Assembly: GCA_937773555.1 (NCBI GenBank)
Contig: CALJVT010000006.1
Coordinates: 62,001 to 126,000, forward strand
Length of the DNA stretch: 64,000 bases
Direction: 5' to 3'
Origin: an uncultured Pseudomonadales bacterium
GTDB lineage: Bacteria; Pseudomonadota; Gammaproteobacteria; Pseudomonadales; Balneatricaceae
Positions 53,523 through 60,642 of the stretch are shown piece by piece. Numbering within the stretch: position 1 is the stretch's first letter; every line of letters starts with the position of its first letter. The notes beneath the pieces are model-generated. The model had not been told where the DNA came from, did not search any database, and saw only the letters and a program-made list of their open reading frames with translations. Position numbers and translations under genes: made by a program.

Positions 53523-54080
53523 TTACTTTAATCCTAAACTTGCTAAATCACCCGAACTTTGAGCAGATGCGTGTAATTTAAAATTTTTATTAGCGGAGCG
53601 ATCAGACTGTTCTTCGCGGCGGGTCGGCTGAGAGTCACCCTCACCAGTGGCTATTTCGAGTGGTGGCACACGTCCTAATATGCTCGCCTGTAACAGCCTT
53701 GGGCGTGTTTTTCTTGGCATGAACCCGTCTGGGATATCGAGGTATAGCGCGATGCACTCAACAATATCACTTGCGCTTTTCTCGGGATCTTGATCACCAA
53801 ACAGATAGCTCCACGCGCCGGCTGATGAGAGTGCAATTGCACAAGGACGCCGACATAAGCTAAGACACTCAGCAGGCCTAACCTCTACATGGTCACCCAA
53901 AGTGCTTTCATTAAGCATTGCACGAAGCGCCTGATAGAGTTTAAAACCAGCACGACTTTCAATTGGCTCACGCACCGAACCAGCTGCCCTACATGAAGTG
54001 CATACATGAAGCACACTCGAGCGAGCGCTGTCATTCGATGTTTGAGACTCTTTAATCTCAGGCGAAGTCGTTTCACTCAT
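53523..54080 (-). CDS. DUF1636 metal-binding protein
   Basis: A 185-residue protein with the DUF1636 core in residues ~25-115: VLHVCTSCRAAGS and AECLSLCRRPCAIALSSAG supply four cysteines of a thioredoxin-like ferredoxin fold, similar to CxxC-CxxxC 2Fe-2S ferredoxins. The C-terminal ~60 residues are polar and probably disordered. It is divergent from the dihydroorotase gene across a Zur box and precedes zur, so it may belong to the low-zinc response. Confidence 0.8.
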   Translation of the reverse strand: MSETTSPEIKESQTSNDSARSSVLHVCTSCRAAGSVREPIESRAGFKLYQALRAMLNESTLGDHVEVRPAECLSLCRRPCAIALSSAGAWSYLFGDQDPEKSASDIVECIALYLDIPDGFMPRKTRPRLLQASILGRVPPLEIATGEGDSQPTRREEQSDRSANKNFKLHASAQSSGDLASLGLK

Positions 54081-54179
54081 GTTGATCCATTTGTGATGTG
54101 AAGCGGTTGAATAAGTATCATTGGTTGTTTGTGCATTAAAGTGTCTTTGAGTTTAATTTCTATAATCCAAGAAAGATAT

Positions 54180-54197
54180 GTTATATCATAGCATAAC
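54180..54197. promoter_or_regulatory. Zur box in the pyrC-type/DUF1636 divergent region
   Basis: GTTATATCATAGCATAAC matches 15 of 18 positions of the perfect palindrome at 47354 and lies 40 bp before the dihydroorotase start. It could act on both directions, the folE2 operon and DUF1636-zur. Confidence 0.75.
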
Positions 54198-54237
54198 ATT
54201 TGAAAATATAAATTTTAAACACAAGGCCTGAAATCAG

Positions 54238-55575
54238 ATGACTCATTCCGTCGTTATTAAAAATGCACTGATCGTAAATGAAGGAACGATCAAAGAATCT
54301 GACCTGAGAATTCGAGGGCGGTACATAGACTGTATTAGCTCAGAGATAAATGCCTCACAAGGTGATCAAATTATAGAAGCACGCGGGCAATATCTATTAC
54401 CAGGTATGATTGATGATCAAGTACACTTTCGCGAGCCGGGCTTAACGCATAAAGGCACTATTGCCAGTGAGTCTCGTGCGGCGGTTGCTGGTGGCATTAC
54501 CAGTTATATGGAAATGCCGAATGTCAATCCGGCCACCACATCAATTGATGCTTTAGAGAATAAGTTTGTAATAGCGGCGCAAAGCTCCATGGCTAACTAT
54601 TCCTTTTATCTGGGTGCAACAGAAAATAATCTTGATCAAATCAAACTTCTGAATCCACAAAAACACTGTGGTGTGAAGGTTTTTATGGGGGCATCTACCG
54701 GTGATTTACTAGTTGAGAACCCTAAGGCACTCGACGCTATTTTTTGTGAAAGCCCAGTATTGATTGTGACTCATTGCGAAAGCAGCCCAATTATTCAGCA
54801 AAACCTTGCAAAAATAAGTCGTTCAGGAAGGATTCCAACCATATTGGATCATCCAATAATAAGGGATACAGCAGCATGCTTTGCTTCGTCATCTTATGCA
54901 GTAAGCCTCGCAAAAAAATACCGCAGTCAGTTACATGTACTGCATATCACTACAGAAAAAGAACTGAGTTTGTTTGAGACTGGGACAATTGAAGGCAAAC
55001 ACATCACAGCAGAAGCGTGTGTACATCACCTTTGGTTCAGTGATCAAGACTACCAGCGGTTGGGAAATTTAATTAAATGCAACCCCTCGATTAAGTCATC
55101 AAAAGACCGTGATGCATTGATAAAAGCCTTACACACCAATCAAATCGACATTATTGCGACTGATCATGCACCGCACACTTTGGAAGAAAAACAGCAGGAC
55201 TATAACCAAGCACCGGCCGGTTTACCTTTAGTGGAACACGCTTTGTTAAGTTTATTGGAGGCCGTCAAAGACAAACGCTTGAGTATAGAACTTGTTATTG
55301 AAAAGATTGCCCATAACCCAGCGAAGCGTTATGCGATAAATAATCGCGGTTTTATTCGTGAAGGTTACTACGCCGATCTAGTGTTAGTGGATATGAACCA
55401 GACCACTACTGTAAGCAACAAAAACACGCATTATCACTGTGGCTGGACGCCGTTTCATAACCATCAATTTTCTTCAAGCATTCAAAGCACATGGGTAAAT
55501 GGTCAGCAAGTATTTAACGGCCAGCAAGTGATTCAGCAACCAGTGCCCTCCAAACGCCTTACCTTCAACCGATAA
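54238..55575 (+). CDS. Class I-type dihydroorotase, Zur-linked paralogue
   Basis: A 445-residue amidohydrolase of the dihydroorotase family, which closes N-carbamoyl-aspartate to dihydroorotate in pyrimidine synthesis. The family order is visible: DDQVHFREPGLTHKG, GVKVFMGASTG with the lysine, THCES, HILHITTEKE-like, IIATDHAPHT and APAGLPLVEHAL. The first zinc ligand HxH reads Q-V-H, so one His is Gln. Zur-controlled dihydroorotase paralogues beside folE2 occur in Pseudomonas (pyrC2). It lies 16 bp before folE2. Confidence 0.85.
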   Translation: MTHSVVIKNALIVNEGTIKESDLRIRGRYIDCISSEINASQGDQIIEARGQYLLPGMIDDQVHFREPGLTHKGTIASESRAAVAGGITSYMEMPNVNPATTSIDALENKFVIAAQSSMANYSFYLGATENNLDQIKLLNPQKHCGVKVFMGASTGDLLVENPKALDAIFCESPVLIVTHCESSPIIQQNLAKISRSGRIPTILDHPIIRDTAACFASSSYAVSLAKKYRSQLHVLHITTEKELSLFETGTIEGKHITAEACVHHLWFSDQDYQRLGNLIKCNPSIKSSKDRDALIKALHTNQIDIIATDHAPHTLEEKQQDYNQAPAGLPLVEHALLSLLEAVKDKRLSIELVIEKIAHNPAKRYAINNRGFIREGYYADLVLVDMNQTTTVSNKNTHYHCGWTPFHNHQFSSSIQSTWVNGQQVFNGQQVIQQPVPSKRLTFNR

Positions 55576-55590
55576 ACGAGATAAAAAACA

Positions 55591-56493
55591 ATGTTAATGA
55601 ATACGCTACCGGATATCGCTTGTGAATTAAAAGCAGAAACCTCATCGCCTTTACAATGGGTAGGCATGGAAGAGATTGCCGTTCCCATTTCAGTACGTTT
55701 ATCGAGCAACAAATTACAAACCATACCCGCAAAAGCCAATGTGTTTGTTAGCCTAGATACACCGGATGCAAAAGGCATTCACATGTCACGATTACATAAA
55801 ACAATTAATAAATTAGCTGAACTTGAATGCAATAAAGACAATGTAGAGCACTTACTCAATTCACTCATTGAATCTCAGTTAGGTATTTCTCATCAATCAA
55901 AGATAGAACTTACATTTGATTTGATGTTAAACAAACCTGCATTACTTAGTGATGAGAGTGGCTATCAGTCATACCCTGTGACACTTAAGGCTGAAAAAAG
56001 TGATCAAGGCTTACACTGTCAATTTGCGATCACGATACCCTATTCCAGCACATGCCCTTGCTCGGCATCTCTGGCTCGCCAATTGTATGCAAGTGCAATT
56101 GACGAAGAGTTTCCAGGTTTAGCGATTGATAAGGCTACCCTAATGCAATGGGTTCAATCTGAATCTGGTTCAGTCGCAACGCCACACAGTCAACGTTCTT
56201 ATGCTTATCTTCATTTTTCATTAGGCAACAACGATTGGCCTGATTTGTCATGGTTCATCTTGGAACTAGAAAAAGCAATTGGTACGCCAGTACAAACGGC
56301 CGTCAAGCGTAGCGATGAACAAGCATTTGCAAAACTAAACGCCGAAAATTTGATGTTCTGTGAGGATGCCGCACGAAGAATTAAGTCAGCACTTGAGCAG
56401 GCTAGTTTTGTGAATGATTACTGGTTTAAAGTCGAGCATCAAGAGAGTCTTCATGCGCATAATGCGGTTGTAATTGACCAGAAGAAAAAATAA
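55591..56493 (+). CDS. folE2: Zinc-independent GTP cyclohydrolase FolE2
   Basis: A 300-residue GCYH-IB enzyme, which makes the folate precursor 7,8-dihydroneopterin triphosphate with metals other than zinc. Recognised by the N-terminal LPDIACE, TPDAKGIHMSRL and the STCPCSASLARQ segment with the metal-binding cysteine. It replaces zinc-dependent FolE during zinc shortage and is the expected Zur target. Last gene of the operon; the truncated lysE copy begins 28 bp later on the other strand. Confidence 0.93.
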   Translation: MLMNTLPDIACELKAETSSPLQWVGMEEIAVPISVRLSSNKLQTIPAKANVFVSLDTPDAKGIHMSRLHKTINKLAELECNKDNVEHLLNSLIESQLGISHQSKIELTFDLMLNKPALLSDESGYQSYPVTLKAEKSDQGLHCQFAITIPYSSTCPCSASLARQLYASAIDEEFPGLAIDKATLMQWVQSESGSVATPHSQRSYAYLHFSLGNNDWPDLSWFILELEKAIGTPVQTAVKRSDEQAFAKLNAENLMFCEDAARRIKSALEQASFVNDYWFKVEHQESLHAHNAVVIDQKKK

Positions 56494-56520
56494 TAAGTTA
56501 AGAATATTGAGAGTTTCATT

Positions 56521-56793
56521 TTATAATATGAGTAAAAAATATATGAGATAGATTGCACCAGACCATTTGATCATATTAAAAGCCACTTCTGATGTGGCAA
56601 TAACTACGCCTAGACCAGAAAATGACAGTGTCATTATACTAACAATTGCTGTAAGACTGCCTAAAGCAGTATACATAGAAACACGAAAGCCCTCTGTTAC
56701 AGCTTTAGTCATACATAACAAAACGCTTGGTCCAGGCGAAGCAGTGAGTGTTAATACTGCTAGTGAATAATATAACCAGAGTTCTATACTCAT
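56521..56793 (-). pseudogene. Truncated second copy of the LysE cassette gene
   Basis: The first ~86 codons of the 90-codon frame are nearly identical to the LysE exporter at 45,631 (two amino-acid changes), and the sequence then diverges to YFLLIL and a stop. It keeps the SPGP signature but lacks the NPK helix and later membrane segments, so it cannot be a working exporter. The break falls at 56,537, next to folE2. Confidence 0.85.
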
Positions 56794-56846
56794 ATTTTTA
56801 CCGAATTAAGTTAATTTTTTGTACCTTGTATTTTTGCGTCGCAGAC
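56537..56846. repeat. 310-bp LysE duplication, copy 2
   Basis: Copy of 46013-46322 (offset 10,524, no indel, four substitutions). The left edge breaks the lysE reading frame; the right edge abuts the attC at 56848. The two copies bracket the region that carries the importer, rlmF, zur, pyrC-type and folE2. Confidence 0.9.
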
Positions 56847-56847
56847 T

Positions 56848-56947
56848 CCTAACGCCGCAATTAAGCGGACTACGATTGTGGGTTATACTGTCAAGCGAAG
56901 CGGAACGTGACCCGCTTTTTTAGTTCCGTTTAAATGCCTTGTTATGT
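56848..56947 (-). other. attC site
   Basis: CCTAACGCCGCAATTAAGCGG and TAGTTCCGTTTAAATGCCTTGTTATG pair closely (TAACGCCGCAATTAAGCGG against TAACAAGGCATTTAAACGG; central bases 56870-56920 hold a further arm). The stop of the membrane-protein gene is within its R'' end on the minus strand. 100 bp. Confidence 0.85.
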
Positions 56948-57388
56948 GTTTTCTTCATCGGGTTTATAGTTATAGGCACCTAAGCCATAGCAACTACCGA
57001 TAATTAAGCAGATTAGCGATGACACAACCATAAACATCATGCTTTCAGTAAGCTCAGACATATATGACGAATCAGAATAAATAACAACAGGAATACCAAG
57101 TAAACCTCTAGCTAAAAAAACTAATGCGACTAATGAAAGAACAACTTTTGTAAGTGGAAGCTTTCGCACCACTTTAGCCCCAGAAAATGCATAAGTTGAC
57201 CATATCGCAAGTATGATGGCTATTATACAAGTTATCACTGTAGGATATATTGAACCTTCCTCACTCATAACCGCCATTTCTTCACCTGCACCAAAGAAAC
57301 GATACCACTCAGCACCACCAATAATGATCGCAACATGCATGATAGATGTAATTGCTGTTAGAATACCTGCTACTTTTAAAGCTTTCAT
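56942..57388 (-). CDS. Small four-helix membrane protein (cassette gene)
   Basis: A 148-residue protein with four hydrophobic segments: VAGILTAITSIMHVAIIIGG, a second near residue 55 (VITCIIAIILAIW), LTKVVLSLVALVFLARGLLG and MMFMVVSSLICLIIGSCYGL. The start is the ATG at 57388, with GGGGAG 7 bases upstream; the longer frame lacks such a site. The stop codon lies in the attC. No family assignment beyond a hypothetical inner-membrane protein. Confidence 0.7.
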   Translation of the reverse strand: MKALKVAGILTAITSIMHVAIIIGGAEWYRFFGAGEEMAVMSEEGSIYPTVITCIIAIILAIWSTYAFSGAKVVRKLPLTKVVLSLVALVFLARGLLGIPVVIYSDSSYMSELTESMMFMVVSSLICLIIGSCYGLGAYNYKPDEENT

Positions 57389-57453
57389 TGAACAACTCCC
57401 CAGAACACATGACACTTTAGCTAAAATTAAACAGTTATTTGATGCTAATGTGA

Positions 57454-57816
57454 TTAATTTAACGTTTCTTTTCTATTAGGCATTATTAATGCAATTGTAC
57501 ATAACAATGTTAGAGTCCAAATCCCAGAAAAAGGTATTGCAAGCCCAGCCAAAATTGAACCTATTAAACTGAAATATAAAAAACCTCTAGAAACTAATAC
57601 GCTACTTCCCCACATAGAATAGATCAGCATCAAAAGTGGAAAACCAAATAGCATAAACCAAAAAGCAATAGCTGTTTCTAAGTTGTTAGGGCCAACAGTA
57701 TTCCACCACCCTTGTTGAAGTAGTTGCAATAAAGGTAAGTAAAAAATAATAGTGCCTAAAAATAAATGTGTCGCAGTTATTGCAAGTAACCATTTAGCAA
57801 ATATAGCTTGTTTCAT
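57454..57816 (-). CDS. DUF6463-type membrane protein
   Basis: A 120-residue protein with four hydrophobic segments and the segment LQQGWWNTVGPNNLETAIAFWFMLFGF (quoted in part: GWWNTVGPN, AIAFWFMLFGF) that resembles DUF6463. It is divergent from a TetR regulator across tandem operators, a pairing found for small stress-response membrane proteins. Function unknown. Confidence 0.65.
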   Translation of the reverse strand: MKQAIFAKWLLAITATHLFLGTIIFYLPLLQLLQQGWWNTVGPNNLETAIAFWFMLFGFPLLMLIYSMWGSSVLVSRGFLYFSLIGSILAGLAIPFSGIWTLTLLCTIALIMPNRKETLN

Positions 57817-57867
57817 AAACTCTTCCTTATATAAATTAATAACTAAAAAACACCGAAGATTCTACAT

Positions 57868-57892
57868 TGAGCACGCTCACTGAGCAAGCTCA
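57868..57892. promoter_or_regulatory. Tandem TetR operators
   Basis: TGAGCACGCTCA (57868-57879) and TGAGCAAGCTCA (57881-57892) are two 12-bp palindromes one base apart, in the divergent gap. TATACT (57895-57900) follows as the -10 of the regulator. The repeat of the same half-site argues for dimers bound side by side. Confidence 0.7.
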
Positions 57893-57929
57893 TTTATACT
57901 TTTTACATAAAATGATTTACAATATAGGA

Positions 57930-58502
57930 ATGAATAGAAATGAACAAAAAAAAGCTACGGCTTTAAAAATAATGACCTCAGCAAAAGAACTCTTTTCTGA
58001 GCAAGGATACGATACAACAAATACTCGCCAAATAGCTAAGCATGCTGGTGTTGGAGTTGGAACAGTATTCTCACACTTTAAAGATAAACACCAACTTACT
58101 AAGGCGCTGTTTTTTGGTGAACTTGAAAAGCAATTAACACTTAACAAGGCAATAATTGATCAAGGAGGACTAATCTTTTTTAGCACACAAACCAAACTGC
58201 TCTTTCATTTTTATGATGGTAACAGAGATTTAAGCAAAGCTTTCCTGCAAAATGCTCTCTTTGAAAGAGACTTTTTCTCAGAACAATTAGAAGGTTTTAT
58301 CTTGACGATTTCGGGTTTGCTTACCGTGGATTTACCTAACCACTCTGAACAACAACGGATAACTCTTTCAAAAGCGTGGGTTGGATTTTATTTTAATGAA
58401 TTATTAAGGGGATTGTCTGATCCGAAATCAACCGTAACCACATGGCATCAAACCCTAATGCTCCAATGCCAACAATTATTAACGATGCTTATGAAAAAAT
58501 AA
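57930..58502 (+). CDS. TetR-family regulator
   Basis: A 190-residue regulator, MNRNEQKKATALKIMTSAKE at the start, with the HTH TRQIAKHAGVGVGTVFSHFKDK (quoted in part: GVGVGTVFSHF) and a TetR ligand domain. Two earlier in-frame starts (TTG 57867 and ATG 57912) are possible; the TTG lies inside the operators and the ATG is about 5 bases from the predicted transcript start, so 57930 is preferred. It likely represses the DUF6463 gene and itself. Confidence 0.75.
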   Translation: MNRNEQKKATALKIMTSAKELFSEQGYDTTNTRQIAKHAGVGVGTVFSHFKDKHQLTKALFFGELEKQLTLNKAIIDQGGLIFFSTQTKLLFHFYDGNRDLSKAFLQNALFERDFFSEQLEGFILTISGLLTVDLPNHSEQQRITLSKAWVGFYFNELLRGLSDPKSTVTTWHQTLMLQCQQLLTMLMKK

Positions 58503-58867
58503 TCAGTTCAAACTTTATATCTCGAGGAACTCTTCCTCTGACGAGTTCTTTCCCAAACTGACGATATGAAAGAGTACTTTTTGTGCTCGTTACCTAATAA
58601 ATCAAATAAGAATATTCGGTTTTATCGCTTATAGAGTCAAAGAGAATTCTCATCAATTGTTTCAGCATCTGGATTTATACACTTTCATTCAACAGATAAC
58701 TCCATAGCTAACACTGACACATAACAGTACATTTATGAGGCCTGCCGGCACTCATAATAATTATTAACGAGCTGCTCTATTATTTTTTCCTAAAAAAACA
58801 CTAACTCACAACCTACTGAAAGTGAAGGCGTTTTGATGTGCATTATTTGAACACTAGGAGCCCCGTT

Positions 58868-58892
58868 AAAAAAAAGAGCGGTTTGCGCTCCT
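58868..58892 (-). terminator. Minus-strand terminator before intI
   Basis: On the minus strand GAGCG and CGCTC form a stem with loop CAAAC, followed by eight T residues. It could end a transcript coming leftward out of intI before it reaches the cassettes, which would conflict with a Pc promoter inside intI, so the cassette promoter may lie further left. Confidence 0.5.
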
Positions 58893-58913
58893 TATTTTTA
58901 AAACAGAGCTATA

Positions 58914-58929
58914 CTGTATGAATAACCAG
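58914..58929 (+). promoter_or_regulatory. LexA-like box at the intI promoter
   Basis: CTGTATGAATAACCAG matches the LexA consensus CTGT-N8-ACAG in 7 of 8 fixed positions, and the wider TACTGTATGAATAACCAGTT resembles SOS boxes. It overlaps the -10-like TATACT at 58910-58915 and ends 17 bp before the intI ATG. SOS control of integrases is known for other integrons. Confidence 0.65.
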
Positions 58930-58946
58930 TTAACTGTGGTTTTATT

Positions 58947-59921
58947 ATGTCTAGATCACCTTTTTTGCAATTAATCCGCGAGCACATGCAGGTTCAGCGC
59001 TATAGCCAAAGCACTATTCATACTTACGTGTATTGGATTAGAGACTACATTCGCTTTAATGACTTAAGGCACCCTAAAACACTGACGGGGGAGCATGTCA
59101 CTAGCTACCTCACTTACCTTGCCTGCACGCGCCATGTGTCTGCAGCTACTCAGGCCATTGCGCTGAATTCACTCGCTTTTTTGTATAACAAATTTTTACA
59201 CCAGCCACTTAATGATCTGCCTGAATTTCGTCGTGCTCACACCCAACGCAAGCTGCCTGTTGTGCTGTCTCCAGCTCAAGTAAAACGGGTGCTTAGCCAA
59301 CTGCGGGGGGTGCATTATCTTTTAGGCGCTCTGCTGTATGGTTCTGGGTTGCGTCGGATAGAAGCGATTCGTTTACGCGTTAAGGATATTGATTTTGACC
59401 ACTTAGCCCTGCGCATCTGGAATGGCAAAGGCGCAAAACACCGTACTGTCACCTTAGCCGCGCAGTTATTGCCTTTACTAGATAAGCAGATCAGTTTGGT
59501 TTCACTAAAACTGGTTCAAGACGTGCAAAACCCCAAGTATGCGGGGGTATGGATGCCCCACGCCTTGGCGAAAAAATACCCCAGTGAATCTCGACAGCTG
59601 GGCTGGCAATACCTATTTCCCGCTAGTAAATTAGCCATAGATCCTCAAACAAACCTTTGGCGAAGGCACCATCTAGACGTATCATCCATACAAAAGGCTG
59701 TTAAGCTTGCAGCCGCCAAAGCAGGCGTGAATAAGCAGGTTTCGTGCCATACACTGCGCCACAGTTTTGCCACTCATCTGTTACAAAACGGTGCAGATAT
59801 TCGTACCGTGCAGGAGCAATTAGGCCATGCCGATGTTAAAACCACAGAGATTTATACCCACGTTTTAAAACGTGGTGGCCACGGGGTGTTAAGCCCATTG
59901 GGCCAACTTGGCAGCGCGTAA
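58947..59921 (+). CDS. intI: Integron integrase IntI (tyrosine recombinase)
   Basis: A 324-residue tyrosine recombinase with the IntI-specific extra domain (about 197-235, MPHALAKKYP and the LGWQYLFPAS region) that other XerC/D-like enzymes lack. Catalytic residues are visible: R136 in GLRRIEA, H268 and R271 in CHTLRHSFA, H294 in LGHADV and Y303 in IYTHV. It recombines attC with attI and so inserts cassettes. It reads away from the cassette array, the standard arrangement. It appears intact, with no internal stop. Confidence 0.93.
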   Translation: MSRSPFLQLIREHMQVQRYSQSTIHTYVYWIRDYIRFNDLRHPKTLTGEHVTSYLTYLACTRHVSAATQAIALNSLAFLYNKFLHQPLNDLPEFRRAHTQRKLPVVLSPAQVKRVLSQLRGVHYLLGALLYGSGLRRIEAIRLRVKDIDFDHLALRIWNGKGAKHRTVTLAAQLLPLLDKQISLVSLKLVQDVQNPKYAGVWMPHALAKKYPSESRQLGWQYLFPASKLAIDPQTNLWRRHHLDVSSIQKAVKLAAAKAGVNKQVSCHTLRHSFATHLLQNGADIRTVQEQLGHADVKTTEIYTHVLKRGGHGVLSPLGQLGSA

Positions 59922-60014
59922 TATTAACCTATGGCATTAACCTGCGGCCTTATCTCACCCGTTAGGTGTGCACCAACTAGCATGGTGGGTTAAGTGGGGT
60001 TTAATTTGTTCAGT

Positions 60015-60458
60015 TTAGAGTTTTAGGCAGGCTCGAATATTGGTTAATTGTTGCGCTAGCTGGGCCTCACTATACGCATTGGCAGCCAATTGCCCCCACA
60101 CGGGGTTAGGCCACGCTGGGTCATTGGTAAAACGCCCAATGACATGAATATGCAACTGGCTCACAACATTGCCTAAGGCACCTATGTTGAGTTTGTGGGG
60201 GCTATAAAGGTGGGTAACCATAGCTGCCACTTGGTTCATTTCGTGCAGCACGTGTTGCTGCTGCTCCATGGGTAGCTGGGTGAGTTCTGTCGCCTGCATG
60301 ACGGTTGGCACCAAAATAAACCACGGCACGCTGGCATTGTTCATTAACAATAAGCGGCACACACCCAAGTTAGCAACAAACTCACAGTCTGCTTTTAAAC
60401 GCTCATCGAGTTTAAAGTGCGCGCCTGCCTCTTGGGTGATTTGATTGATATTTTCCAT
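60015..60458 (-). CDS. HIT-family protein
   Basis: A 147-residue nucleotide-binding HIT protein. The motif reads QLHIHVIGRF, so the first His of HxHxH is Gln while the central catalytic His is kept. Acts on nucleotidyl substrates, specific one unknown. It is convergent with intI and divergent from miaB by 184 bp. Confidence 0.82.
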   Translation of the reverse strand: MENINQITQEAGAHFKLDERLKADCEFVANLGVCRLLLMNNASVPWFILVPTVMQATELTQLPMEQQQHVLHEMNQVAAMVTHLYSPHKLNIGALGNVVSQLHIHVIGRFTNDPAWPNPVWGQLAANAYSEAQLAQQLTNIRACLKL

Positions 60459-60642
60459 GCGTATCTAGTTTGTCTCTTATGGTCATTTTCATAGTATGCG
60501 GCCCTGTGGCAGGCCCTTAACCGCTAAGCATACTATATTACCCGCTATTAACCTTTATTAGCGCCAAAAACAGTGTTTTCAAGCTAGGTTTAATGGGGGC
60601 CTTAAATGTATACTACGGCTTCAAATAACGCAGGTGTGCCAC

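Larger units (their letters stand above)
58503..58946. other. Presumed attI region between the array and intI
   Basis: 444 bp with no credible gene. In an integron the attI site should lie here, between the integrase and the first cassette. I cannot place the recombination core: several CTAAC or TTAAC matches occur (near 58710 and 58768) but none has a convincing GTTRRRY context. It also holds the minus-strand terminator and the LexA-like box. Confidence 0.45.
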
